Below are positions 8,399-15,461 of a stretch of 24,941 nt of DNA, piece by piece (the first letter of the stretch is position 1; every line of letters begins with the position of its first letter). The translations under genes and the position numbers were made by a program. The DNA is taken from the IMG/VR virus record IMGVR_UViG_3300003886_000041, positions 1 through 24,941 of that record; one strand, written 5' to 3'. The notes below the pieces were generated by a model. It saw nothing but the letters and a program-made list of their open reading frames with translations, was not told where the DNA came from and made no database searches. Source of the DNA: a virus.

Positions 8399-8420
8399 TT
8401 AGTTGTATTTTTGCAACCAA
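8399..8420 (-). repeat. Stem-loop in the scaffold gene leader
   Basis: In the 137-bp spacer before the scaffold gene, TTGGTTG and CAACTAA (minus strand) pair over 7 bp with one G-U and an 8-nt A-rich loop. It lies about 65 nt upstream of the scaffold ATG. Such a stem could stabilise the mRNA or serve as a processing site. No clear promoter pair is visible in the spacer. Confidence 0.3.
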
Positions 8421-8439
8421 TTTGAGCTGGTTTTCACAC

Positions 8440-8468
8440 AAAAAAAAATACACCAATTACTGCAGTGG
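8440..8468 (-). terminator. Weak terminator candidate after the GroES-like gene
   Basis: Directly after the GroES-like stop the minus strand reads CCACTGCAGTAATTGGTG, then TA and a run of nine T. The flanking CCAC and GGTG can pair, but the stem is short with G-U pairs, so efficiency would be low. The T run is the strongest part of the evidence. Confidence 0.35.
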
Positions 8469-8469
8469 C

Positions 8470-8835
8470 TTACGCGTCTACCCAAGAGTAGTAATTGTCG
8501 GGATCATCAATGATCGCAAGTATCTCTGTGTCATTCAGGAGCTTCAGGTTTTGCGTGCTTCCTGATCTGCGTATATCCACACCACCATATGGCGCATACA
8601 TAACTTGGTCACCAACTTGAGGTCGAACCTTCCAAGCAGACATATCAATGCCGCCCTTTGTTCTTGCACAAAATGCCGCTTCTCCAACTGCTACCAGCTC
8701 TCCGATATAGTTCAAGTGGTCCTGAGCATCAACAGTTGCGGAAAGATCAATGCCTGACTCACTCTCTGTCTTTCCCTTCTTTGGCTTTACGATGACCTTC
8801 CATCCTACTGGAATCGGGATTGAGTTATTCGTCAT
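8470..8835 (-). CDS. GroES-like co-chaperonin (Cpn10 family)
   Basis: This 121-aa protein has the Cpn10 fold signature. It opens with PVGWKVIVKPKKGK (residues about 9-22), followed by a flexible ESESGIDLSATVDAQ segment that fits the GroEL-binding mobile loop. Then come GELVAVGEA, a VGDQVMYAPYGGVDI strand pair (about 74-88) and the closing LLNDTEILAIIDD. GroES is about 97 aa; here the extra length lies in the roof region and the C-terminus. Phage co-chaperonins such as T4 gp31 replace GroES so that host GroEL can fold the capsid protein. Being next to scaffold and capsid genes fits that use. GGAG lies 7 nt before ATG. Confidence 0.75.
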   Translation of the reverse strand: MTNNSIPIPVGWKVIVKPKKGKTESESGIDLSATVDAQDHLNYIGELVAVGEAAFCARTKGGIDMSAWKVRPQVGDQVMYAPYGGVDIRRSGSTQNLKLLNDTEILAIIDDPDNYYSWVDA

Positions 8836-9073
8836 CTGAAATCTCCTCTAGCTCGTCATCATCGGCTTCAGACTCAACATTGAATGCTTCAAATATCTCT
8901 GGTATCTCAATGTGCAGCCACCGTTTTGTTTCCTTGTATCGACCAACCATAGCCTGATACTCGTGAATAGGAACTCCCTCTGCGATTCCTTCTTGAAGGG
9001 ACACCACTCGATCCGCCGCCCTTTCGACCAACTGATCATACAACCAAGAGACTCCGCTTGGAATATCTGCCAT
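8825..9073 (-). CDS. Small phage protein of unknown function
   Basis: The ATG at 9073 gives 82 aa. A GTG at 9088 is a possible alternative start, and AAGGTG lies about 12 nt before the ATG. The protein is helical (VSWLYDQLVERAADRVVSL) with a GVPIHEYQAMVGRYKETKRW segment common in small proteins next to phage portal genes, and it ends in an acidic tail (ESEADDDELEEISDDE). It overlaps the GroES-like gene by 11 bp and is probably co-translated with it. I do not recognise a function. Confidence 0.55.
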   Translation of the reverse strand: MADIPSGVSWLYDQLVERAADRVVSLQEGIAEGVPIHEYQAMVGRYKETKRWLHIEIPEIFEAFNVESEADDDELEEISDDE

Positions 9074-9099
9074 GATTTTTTCAGACACCTTAAACCCCC

Positions 9100-9142
9100 A
9101 TACCCGTTCGGGTATATTTCTGTTTTATACCCGAACGGGTAT
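9100..9142. repeat. Nested double palindrome (43 bp), operator or RNA-hairpin candidate
   Basis: ATACCCGTTCGGGTAT (9100-9115) and ATACCCGAACGGGTAT (9127-9142) are exact reverse complements of each other and are separated by 11 AT-rich bases. Each half is also a 7-bp inverted repeat around a 2-bp centre. The element fills nearly the whole gap between the genes at 9145 and 9073. In RNA it would form a 16-bp stem. In DNA it offers two symmetric protein-binding sites. Confidence 0.8.
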
Positions 9143-9144
9143 AT

Positions 9145-9363
9145 TTACTTAGATGATTCTCGTCTAATGCTGTCACGCCTCTGTTGAGACTGACCCTGAC
9201 CACCTGACCTAAGTTGCATTATATACGCAAGAAGCTCCCTAAAACCCTTGTTTAGCTCCTTTGCGGCACTGGCGAACTTTCGTGGTGGAATCTCCTTTGT
9301 GGTGATTCCCTTGCTCCTCAGAAAGGACCTAGCCTGACGAACTTCTGGCGGAGTTGCCGGCAC
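9145..9363 (-). CDS. Small phage protein following the portal gene
   Basis: This 72-aa basic protein contains PPEVRQARSFLRSKGITTKE and PPRKFASAAKELNKGFREL. That wording recalls a short protein often encoded right after the portal gene in related phages. The C-terminus is polar and basic (GGQGQSQQRRDSIRRESSK). The ATG lies one base past the portal stop, implying coupling. It may act in connector assembly or packaging, but no motif proves this. Confidence 0.6.
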   Translation of the reverse strand: MPATPPEVRQARSFLRSKGITTKEIPPRKFASAAKELNKGFRELLAYIMQLRSGGQGQSQQRRDSIRRESSK

Positions 9364-9364
9364 C

Positions 9365-11722
9365 TTAGGACTCCTTCAGGCTTGCCGCCTGAGATGCATC
9401 CTTCAGGACGTTCTCGCCCTGCTTATGGCGCATATCTTGATCGTGCTCCTCATCAGACTGCTTCAGCTTCTGGGAGTGACTCTCGTCGCTTTGCTTGAGC
9501 TTCTGCTCGTGCTCGGCCTGCCTTTGCTCCTCCTCAGACGGCTCTGGGCCCTGAGGCGGTGCCGGAGGTGCTATGTTTGCCGCAACCGCTCTGGCTACAG
9601 CGTTGTCCTCTTCAATGCTGATGTCTTTGTCATCTCTGGTGTCTTGGAAGTCTACGCTTGGTAGCTCAGCGCCAAGCTCCTGCTCTATTCTTAGTCTGTA
9701 AGAATGTGCATAATGCTCGGCCATGTGTGCCTGCATGTTCATCTGAAATGCCATAACCATCTGCTCATCAAGGCCCATTCCCATCACCTCTTGTATGAAC
9801 ATCTCGTGAGCTGCCATATGGCTCTGATGGTCCTGCTCAACGAATGCCTTTACGGCACCGCCGTTTAGAATGCTCTGGTTCTCAGTTACCGGGTCAAGTC
9901 GTCGAATCTTCTTCTTCGGGAGAAATCTCTCTGGAGATGCGACGCGTAGGGCCTTCCACATATCCAAGTGGGCAGACCGCCTAGCCTCTTCGTCATACAG
10001 CTCTGGGTCACTTCCGACAAGCTCCATGGCTGCTTGAGCCTGAGCAACCCTCTGTACGTTAGAATAAATGTTCGGATCGGAAACCGGGAGGATGTCGACG
10101 CGACCATCAAAGTCATCCTTGAATACCGTGCGCTCCTCATTGGCCACATCGTACGGATACTCGTCCGACATAAGCTCAAGATTAAGCTCGGCTATTAGCT
10201 TGAATTCAAAGCGCGCAGCCTTGTGCATGCGCTTGTGTATACCGCTGTATACCTTTGACCCCTGCTCGATCAGGGCAAGCGTTGTTCCAACTGGACCCCT
10301 ATTGTCCGCAGCGCCAGTCATCGCCTCAGTTGTCGAGCTGAACTCCTTTATTCCGCTGACTAGGAGGTTTAGGGTTTGGAACAAAGCCTGTGATGGCTCC
10401 TTAAACGGTGGAGTATAAAACGACTTGGACAAGTCCTCTGCGGTCATGTCAACATCTTTCCACACGCCCGGAGTAAATATGAACTCTCCCGCTATTTTTG
10501 ATTCCTTCGACTTGAAGCCGCCCTGTAGGGACGCGCTGGCGCTGCCATCGAGCAATGCGCGAAGGGCCCCAGATGCGGCCTTGCCAAGGCTACCGATAAT
10601 ATGCAGATAACCCCAACCGTAAAAGCCAAGTCCCGGCAGGAACTTATAATGGATGAAGTGAACTCTCTTCTTTCTTCTCTCGTCATCTTCTCGCCACAGG
10701 CGTCGAATAGCAAGTATCTCATTTGATTCCTTCTCGATTGTTACAACGTACGGAAGCGCAACCTTGTACTCGTCTTCGCCATCCGGATCATCGAACTCTT
10801 CGAAAATCATCTCGATATGCATTTCGTACATGTCATACACGATATCATCGTCAGCACGAAACGGAGACCTGTCATCAGATATGTCTTCAAGACTACTCTC
10901 TAGACCATCTGTGCCAGTGCTTTGGCCCCTCATCATTGTTCCCTGAGGATCAAGAGAGTCTGTTCTTATGAACTCACCGCTAGCAATTCTAGCGTTAACC
11001 TCGTTACCTGTAAGGGTGTACTTGTGCGTGTACCGGGACGCTTTCTTTAGATTCTTTGCGTCATACGGGACAACAAAGTCCTCGGCACTGACGAATTCAG
11101 AAATCGTCATATCGTCAGTCTGGTCGTAGTAAACTTTCTTGAATGCACTCCCTGAGAACGGAAGGTACATGGTCATAGAATCCGTCTGATCGAAATACTC
11201 GTCGTCTATTTCGGTAAGCTGGAAGTTCATGAAGTCCTGCACTCGAACTGCCTGCTCTTCCCTTTCAGGTGTTGACTCTCCTACCACCTTGGTCTTTACT
11301 GGCCCATCTGCCGGGAATATCTCCGCCATGGCATTTGCCTGAAATCGAACCATGGACTCTGCTATGGCGGGGTGATTGACCGTTGCCGACCCATCAAACG
11401 CACTTGATTCAGTTGGAATCTCCTCTATGCCGATGATCTCAAGGCCCTCAACAAGGCGTCGTTTCCACTTTGACCTAGATTGCTCATCCTCATCAACCAT
11501 CTCAACAAGCTCTTGCCCTATCTGCATACGGTCATTTGGAAGAATGCGGGCAGCTAGGTTTTCGTTGTGCCCCCCATCCTCAACATCGGCTTTTTCAGCC
11601 TTGCCTGTGAAGTCGACAACTAGGTCGTCTCCCTCTTGTGAGATGCTGGCACCATCTATCTTGGACGACTCAATATCATCGTCCTCTATCTCTTCAAGAT
11701 AACCTTTTCTTTTGGTGGCCAT
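9365..11722 (-). CDS. Portal protein
   Basis: This 785-aa protein is placed directly after the terminase region and before the scaffold and capsid genes. It has an acidic N-terminus and then EDEQSRSKWKRRLVEGLEII and TVNHPAIAESMVRFQANAMA. A stretch about the middle (FLPGLGFYGWGYLHIIGSLG, then SALRALLDGSASASLQGGF-like text) resembles the portal wing/clip of long portals. Next comes GIKEFSSTTEAMTGAADNRG and a helical barrel-like part. The C-terminal 75 residues are E/Q/K-rich with a doubled QKLKQSDE unit, probably a coiled coil. It forms the 12-subunit ring through which DNA enters. AGGA lies 6 nt before the ATG. Confidence 0.85.
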   Translation of the reverse strand: MATKRKGYLEEIEDDDIESSKIDGASISQEGDDLVVDFTGKAEKADVEDGGHNENLAARILPNDRMQIGQELVEMVDEDEQSRSKWKRRLVEGLEIIGIEEIPTESSAFDGSATVNHPAIAESMVRFQANAMAEIFPADGPVKTKVVGESTPEREEQAVRVQDFMNFQLTEIDDEYFDQTDSMTMYLPFSGSAFKKVYYDQTDDMTISEFVSAEDFVVPYDAKNLKKASRYTHKYTLTGNEVNARIASGEFIRTDSLDPQGTMMRGQSTGTDGLESSLEDISDDRSPFRADDDIVYDMYEMHIEMIFEEFDDPDGEDEYKVALPYVVTIEKESNEILAIRRLWREDDERRKKRVHFIHYKFLPGLGFYGWGYLHIIGSLGKAASGALRALLDGSASASLQGGFKSKESKIAGEFIFTPGVWKDVDMTAEDLSKSFYTPPFKEPSQALFQTLNLLVSGIKEFSSTTEAMTGAADNRGPVGTTLALIEQGSKVYSGIHKRMHKAARFEFKLIAELNLELMSDEYPYDVANEERTVFKDDFDGRVDILPVSDPNIYSNVQRVAQAQAAMELVGSDPELYDEEARRSAHLDMWKALRVASPERFLPKKKIRRLDPVTENQSILNGGAVKAFVEQDHQSHMAAHEMFIQEVMGMGLDEQMVMAFQMNMQAHMAEHYAHSYRLRIEQELGAELPSVDFQDTRDDKDISIEEDNAVARAVAANIAPPAPPQGPEPSEEEQRQAEHEQKLKQSDESHSQKLKQSDEEHDQDMRHKQGENVLKDASQAASLKES

Positions 11723-11994
11723 TAGTGTTCCTGATAGCTTCTGTTGTTGGGCGGAGCTGTTGTCTTTAGTTTCATTACCTGCTGCAACTCGTACAGAGCG
11801 GAAAGCTTCACCAGCGCACCCTTAAGAACTGGTTCTTCAGGCTTGTTGATATAGAAGAATGCTGGTTTTCCCTCTGTGCTTACAGCGCAAAAACCAACGC
11901 CCTGAAGGCGTCCGTTAAGCATCGCGTCAACGACTGAGTCTATTGCGCGAGCCATTGCCTCCTCACCGGGAGTGGGAATGTACTGATCAGTCAT
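11722..11994 (-). CDS. Small protein between terminase and portal
   Basis: This 90-aa protein has a helical start (EEAMARAIDSVVDAMLNG), a beta part (GVGFCAVSTEGKPAFFYIN) and a helical end (LKGALVKLSALYELQQVM). This helix-beta-helix order recalls small phage proteins that report on or modulate other proteins, but I cannot name a family. Its stop overlaps the portal start by one base (TAATG), so portal translation is probably coupled to it. No clear ribosome site is seen before its own ATG. Confidence 0.55.
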   Translation of the reverse strand: MTDQYIPTPGEEAMARAIDSVVDAMLNGRLQGVGFCAVSTEGKPAFFYINKPEEPVLKGALVKLSALYELQQVMKLKTTAPPNNRSYQEH

Positions 11995-12023
11995 GGCTTT
12001 GGATGATACACATGACTTATATA

Positions 12024-12048
12024 TGATTCAGCCGATCTTCATGAATCA
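12024..12048. repeat. Inverted repeat after terL
   Basis: TGATTCA (12024-12030) and TGAATCA (12042-12048) flank an 11-bp loop in the 77-bp spacer between terL and the 90-aa gene. On the minus strand the stem is followed by TATATAAG, not a T run, so a terminator is doubtful. It may be a stabilising stem or a protein site. Confidence 0.4.
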
Positions 12049-12071
12049 AGCAGTAAATAAATTTACAGGTC

Positions 12072-13721
12072 CTATCCATATATACCTCTTTCCCTTCTTG
12101 GCTTGAACAAATTCAGCTCTCCCTCATCTTCGTCAAACATCTCAATTGAGCCCATTCTTCGCAAAAACGCCAGCAACATAACCACCGTGTCCACGTAATC
12201 GTCGTAGCCTCCTATTGGGAACTTTGCGCACTCCTCGACCACATCTATGCCGTCATTGTGGCCGGGGACGTAGAACACACATCCCTGCTCAAGAATCGCC
12301 GAAACAAGGTGGGCTCGCATAATCTTGTCCTTGCCCTTTGGGTCGACGGCCTTGACTGGCACACCTGATCTACGTAGCTCCTGTATGAGCGAATGACCCG
12401 AAGCTTTTTTCTCAATGAGGACCCAGTCAGGGTGCCAATCGTCGTAAGCTGTTTGTGCCTCTCTCCGTAGATCAGGGAATGGAATTTTGTCTCGCCAAGC
12501 GTCAAGAAGGATTGCACAGCGCTTTTCCGTTGCTCGTATGATAGCTCCAGTAGCTGGGTGAATTCTTTCTGGAGTGTATGGGAAGACTCCCCACGTCGTT
12601 CGTGCGCTGTAGTCATTCTCTTCTTCCTCCTCGAATGCTGTATCATAAATCTGAAGTATGGCCTCACAGTCCGGCATTGGTCTTCTTTTGTGTGATTCCG
12701 GATGCCACTCAGGATACTCCCAAGGCTGCCACCAAGATCGCTTCAAGATAAGCCCGTCATCCGCCGCCGGGTCTTGTTGGTACTGAGAGTTATAATCTCG
12801 AAGCGTCATGCCTATCGGGGGCTTAAGCTCTATGGTCGCTCTCTGACCAAGTCTTCCGGGACACAAAAGCTCGTCCTTCTCGGTGCGCGGGTCTTCGAAT
12901 ATGGGCTCGGGCTCTGGTGCTCTCTTGTCTTCCTCAAGGGATTTCTTGTAATCAGACACTTGCTTGGGCAGCCAGATGGTGCACCTTGACGCAGGCCTAA
13001 ACTCATTCGGCATCACAACGTGAACCCACCGACCATCCTCCTCGACGTTAACTTTGCCCTCTTTTTTGAGTACGTGACCGATAACATCTGCGTCATGCAC
13101 TCGCTGTCCGACGTGCACGATTCTTCCGGTATTCTGGTTGTTTAGTCGAGACCTCATCGCGTTGTCGTACCAGTCGATGATATTCTCTCGCTTGACGTCT
13201 GAGTAAACCTCGCGGGCGTTATGTGAGTCATCAAGAAGTATTATGTCACCTCCCTCACCGGTAGTTCGTCCGCTTGACGTGATCGCTATTCTATGACCAC
13301 CTGATGTATTTGAGTATCTGGACTTCTGGTTCTCGTCAGTTCTTAGAGAGAACGTATCACCCCATCTGTCCTTGAACCACGGGGAGTCCATAAGGCGGCG
13401 AGACTTTAGAGCGTCTCGGGTGGATAGGTTGAGGTCATAGGATGATGTAAGGAATTGGGTTTCTGGCCTCTCAACCCACTCCCATACGGGCCAAGCTACG
13501 GAGCATGTCAATGACTTTGTCATGCGCGGTGGCATTGACACGATCAGTCTAGTGATCTCGCCAGTGCTCACATAGGTGAGAAACTCGCACAGCGCCTCCA
13601 AGTGCCATGTTTCGTGGAAGACTGCCGGGTCCATGTAGGCCCAAGCGTCCTTGAAGAATCGAAAGAATTCGCGCCGCGCAAGCTCGCCCTGAATCTGGGT
13701 CAAGTTGCCGGGGTTGGACAT
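12072..13721 (-). CDS. terL: Terminase large subunit
   Basis: This 549-aa DNA-packaging motor protein has an N-terminal ATPase with Walker A PPRMTKS (residues 64-70) and Walker B DIILLDDSH (159-167). A coupling segment follows at RIVHVGQRVHDADVIGHVL. The C-terminal nuclease half shows LQIYDTAFEEEEENDYSART, DWVLIEKKASGHSLIQ and GGYDDYVDTVVMLLAFLRR with acidic residues suited to metal binding. The usual glycine before the Walker lysine is Thr here. GAGG is 6 nt before the ATG. It cuts and translocates DNA through the portal. No clear small subunit gene is visible upstream. Confidence 0.9.
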   Translation of the reverse strand: MSNPGNLTQIQGELARREFFRFFKDAWAYMDPAVFHETWHLEALCEFLTYVSTGEITRLIVSMPPRMTKSLTCSVAWPVWEWVERPETQFLTSSYDLNLSTRDALKSRRLMDSPWFKDRWGDTFSLRTDENQKSRYSNTSGGHRIAITSSGRTTGEGGDIILLDDSHNAREVYSDVKRENIIDWYDNAMRSRLNNQNTGRIVHVGQRVHDADVIGHVLKKEGKVNVEEDGRWVHVVMPNEFRPASRCTIWLPKQVSDYKKSLEEDKRAPEPEPIFEDPRTEKDELLCPGRLGQRATIELKPPIGMTLRDYNSQYQQDPAADDGLILKRSWWQPWEYPEWHPESHKRRPMPDCEAILQIYDTAFEEEEENDYSARTTWGVFPYTPERIHPATGAIIRATEKRCAILLDAWRDKIPFPDLRREAQTAYDDWHPDWVLIEKKASGHSLIQELRRSGVPVKAVDPKGKDKIMRAHLVSAILEQGCVFYVPGHNDGIDVVEECAKFPIGGYDDYVDTVVMLLAFLRRMGSIEMFDEDEGELNLFKPRRERGIYG

Positions 13722-13724
13722 GAG

Positions 13725-13812
13725 CTACCTCAGTAGGTCTTTTTGCTTTTCTTGGTTGATTTGTTTTTTCCGGGGTTCTTCGGCTGGGAAGATTTTAGCG
13801 ATCTTGATTTCA
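13725..13812 (-). other. Possible +1 frameshift extension of the 67-aa gene
   Basis: Past the stop of the upstream gene the +1 frame stays open for 28 more codons and ends in TAG 3 bp before the terL ATG. The junction reads AGAAGG-TTT-TGA-A, so tRNA-Phe could slip from TTT to the overlapping TTT without losing pairing. The added tail (EIKIAKIFPAEEPRKKQINQ...) is highly charged. Without a frameshift this stretch is a short untranslated spacer. Confidence 0.35.
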
Positions 13813-14013
13813 AAACCTTCTGCCCCGACCAAATCCGCCGCCGCCGCTAGGTCGCGCTCTTGGCTGACGACCGTCTCTGGCTGCCGGCTGAATTTGTGGT
13901 TTTGCACCCATTGGGCCAGACGTAGGCTTGACACCAGAGTATGGGTCTATATTTCCCATGGACTTTTTCTGGGTCTGCATGCGCTTCATCATGCTTGAGA
14001 TTGCGTCATTCAT
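13810..14013 (-). CDS. Small basic Gly/Arg-rich protein upstream of terL
   Basis: This 67-aa protein has a helical N-terminus with several Met residues (ISSMMKRMQTQKKSMG), a Pro/Gly linker and an RGG-like basic end (RPSGGGGFGRGRRF). Its ATG overlaps the upstream stop (TATAATGA), implying coupling. The basic RGG-like tail suggests nucleic-acid binding. Its place just before terL would suit a packaging accessory protein or a much reduced small terminase, but no terminase small-subunit motif is visible. A +1 shift at its stop would add 28 residues. Confidence 0.5.
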   Translation of the reverse strand: MNDAISSMMKRMQTQKKSMGNIDPYSGVKPTSGPMGAKPQIQPAARDGRQPRARPSGGGGFGRGRRF

Positions 14014-14210
14014 TATACGCTTGGTTTACCCCGAGCGTTACCTGATATCGACCACGCATCCTTTCTTCCGCCGCGACTTATCGATCCTGCACTCATCTCG
14101 GCCTTTCCAGATAGGTTTGCCGGTCCGCCCTTCTTGTTTACCTTGACCTTTGGGCTGCTAGAGCTACTGGAGCTACTAGAGCTGTGCTTTGTTTTTTTGT
14201 GTCCGCTCAT
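14013..14210 (-). CDS. Serine-homopolymer basic protein
   Basis: This 65-aa protein starts MSGHKKTKH, followed by ten serines in a row (residues 10-19), then PKVKVNKKGGPANLSGKAEM and a basic Ser/Gly/Arg end. The serines use mixed codons (AGC, TCT, AGT, TCC), so the run is not simple codon slippage and seems to be kept by selection. The protein is predicted to be disordered and positively charged. It overlaps both neighbours by 1-4 bp in one coupled set. The function is unknown. Confidence 0.5.
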   Translation of the reverse strand: MSGHKKTKHSSSSSSSSSSPKVKVNKKGGPANLSGKAEMSAGSISRGGRKDAWSISGNARGKPSV

Positions 14211-14461
14211 TTCTTTTTTCCCTTGTTTGCATCATCAACAGCGCCATCAACACCACGATAGTCACGCTTGTTGTAGCTTGGCTTGGATGGTTTCTTCGTC
14301 GTTGGCTTGCTAGGGGCCCTCTTCTTCTTAGCAGGCTTTTTGTAGTCTGGGTCTTTGTCGCCCGGCTTTGGTCGTTTTCTCGTTGTTCCGCCCGGCTTAG
14401 GGGTTGACAACGGAGGACCATAGTGGTTCGATTTCTCCGACTGTTTTGATCTTGATGGCAT
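14207..14461 (-). CDS. Lys/Pro-rich histone-H1-like basic protein
   Basis: This 84-aa protein is mostly K, P, S, R and T (KPGGTTRKRPKPGDKDPD, KKPAKKKRAPSKPTTKKPSK), like the tails of histone H1 and of bacterial H1-like proteins. It ends DANKGKKK. It overlaps the Ser-rich gene by ATGA and begins inside the 44-aa membrane gene. A DNA- or RNA-binding role is plausible. The start ATG at 14461 has only a weak ribosome site (GCGGA). Confidence 0.5.
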   Translation of the reverse strand: MPSRSKQSEKSNHYGPPLSTPKPGGTTRKRPKPGDKDPDYKKPAKKKRAPSKPTTKKPSKPSYNKRDYRGVDGAVDDANKGKKK

Positions 14462-14531
14462 ACCAGTATCCGCCGACCCCCAAGATACACAGGGAGGTCA
14501 AAATTATCATTATGATCTCATTGATACCCAT
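14397..14531 (-). CDS. 44-aa single-pass membrane peptide
   Basis: The ATG at 14531 opens a 44-aa frame with one hydrophobic segment (EIIMIILTSLCILGVGGYWY, residues 5-24), then a basic KIK and a short polar tail. It overlaps the stop of the upstream gene by 14 bp and the start of the basic-protein gene by 65 bp. No strong ribosome site is seen, so expression would depend on coupling. Possible roles are a holin-like or inner-membrane accessory peptide. It could be spurious, although a clean transmembrane segment is unlikely by chance. Confidence 0.4.
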   Translation of the reverse strand: MGINEIIMIILTSLCILGVGGYWYAIKIKTVGEIEPLWSSVVNP

Positions 14532-14682
14532 GAACCGTATCTATAGATCGTATTACACGGAAAAGCCTAATGGTTCTCGGCCCAGCAGGAGTAGGAACCT
14601 CCCAATGCTTTTTGGCACAGGATCGCCTCATCTCAGAAACTGACTGAGACAGTGATTCTCTTTTTGTCTGCTGCTTTTCCAT
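14518..14682 (-). CDS. Small basic protein, unknown
   Basis: The ATG at 14682 gives 54 aa; a GTG at 14703 would add seven residues. The protein is polar and basic (MEKQQTKRESLSQSVSEMRR, then PAGPRTIRLFRVIRS). No family is recognised. It lies in the chain of small genes leading to terL and overlaps the 44-aa membrane peptide. I list it because it fills the gap between two supported genes on the same strand. Confidence 0.35.
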   Translation of the reverse strand: MEKQQTKRESLSQSVSEMRRSCAKKHWEVPTPAGPRTIRLFRVIRSIDTVHGYQ

Positions 14683-14752
14683 GGTTGATAGACTATAAGG
14701 CACTAGCCGGCAGGAATCTACCGACCGGGTGCCGCCATGGCCCGGAAAAAAA

Positions 14753-15103
14753 CTACCCGGTTATTGAGGGGATTTCTGGTCTCTCGACCCTGTCAAGCCT
14801 TGCACAAATCACCATCAAGGTTTCGTCAATTCTTTTGTTGACGTCGACAAGCTCTCGAATGTCTGACTTTATTTTTTGTAACGCGTTACGGTTAGCATCA
14901 AGCCTTCCGCTCAGGTCGTCATCGTGAGCGCTTAGCTTTGCTATCGCTGCGCCAATCACTTCGTCCATTGACCTTAGGGAGCCCTCAAGCTTAGCGCCAG
15001 TCTCTATGACGCTTGTTATCTTTGAGTTAGAGCACCGAATTTTCTTGCTCTGCATCGCGTACATATCAATAATGCCGAGCTTTCTCAACACCCAAAGTCG
15101 CAT
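14753..15103 (-). CDS. Coiled-coil protein downstream of the SPFH module
   Basis: The ATG at 15103 is preferred over longer readings that run into the upstream gene, and gives 116 aa. Residues about 30-110 are heptad-like (DEVIGAAIAKLSAHDDDLSG, NRNALQKIKSDIRELVDVNK), predicting a long coiled coil, ahead of a short Pro-containing C-terminus. No membrane segment is seen. It follows the 115-aa coiled-coil gene after 10 bp and may assemble with it or with the SPFH protein. The function is unknown. Confidence 0.5.
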   Translation of the reverse strand: MRLWVLRKLGIIDMYAMQSKKIRCSNSKITSVIETGAKLEGSLRSMDEVIGAAIAKLSAHDDDLSGRLDANRNALQKIKSDIRELVDVNKRIDETLMVICARLDRVERPEIPSITG

Positions 15104-15113
15104 CTTGTTTCTT

Positions 15114-15461
15114 CTACTCTTGCACGAGCGGCAGGTCACCGAACACATCCTCAAGCAATTGAAGCTGCGCGTCTATAGCCGCCAAAGCTGGCACGCCAAG
15201 AAGCTTTCTGTTTGTGGACATTAGGCTGCCCTTGGCTGTGATTGCCTTGTTCCTAATCGATAGGTACCCGCTTAGGGCCTCTTCGAAGTCAGCAATTCGC
15301 TCCTCCTCGGCCTTGTCAGACTCGGCTTGGATGGCCTCCTTCTGGGCCGCAATCTCTTTTCCTGCGCTTCCCTTGATGGACTCAAGTTCGTCACCTAAGG
15401 CTCTAAAGTCAGCCAGTGACTGCTCCAGCTCCTCGGTTAGTTGTGATTTCGATTTACTCAT
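15114..15461 (-). CDS. Coiled-coil protein coupled to the SPFH gene
   Basis: This 115-aa protein is mostly charged helix (QLTEELEQSLADFRALGDEL, AQKEAIQAESDKAEEERIAD), indicating a coiled coil over residues about 5-65, with a less charged end (LMSTNRKLLGVPALAAIDAQ). Its ATG overlaps the SPFH stop (ATGA). SPFH proteins usually carry their own coiled coil after the SPFH domain. This phage SPFH protein lacks one, so this separate coiled-coil protein could supply it. That link is inference. Confidence 0.55.
   Translation of the reverse strand: MSKSKSQLTEELEQSLADFRALGDELESIKGSAGKEIAAQKEAIQAESDKAEEERIADFEEALSGYLSIRNKAITAKGSLMSTNRKLLGVPALAAIDAQLQLLEDVFGDLPLVQE

Noticed and set aside
8010-8402. A plus-strand frame made mostly of serine
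   Set aside because: It is the antisense shadow of the acidic D/E stretch of the scaffold gene.
8333-8469. A promoter for the scaffold gene
   Set aside because: No -35/-10 pair with reasonable spacing could be found in this AT-rich spacer; only stem-loops and a T run are supported.
13725-13934. A 69-aa minus-strand frame as an independent gene
   Set aside because: It has only a GTG start without a ribosome site and overlaps a better gene by 125 bp. I keep only its last 28 codons as a possible frameshift tail.
14176-14490. A 104-aa alternative minus frame across the basic-protein genes
   Set aside because: It has no ribosome site, conflicts with a chain of coupled genes, and its sequence is an out-of-frame reading of the Lys/Pro-rich gene.
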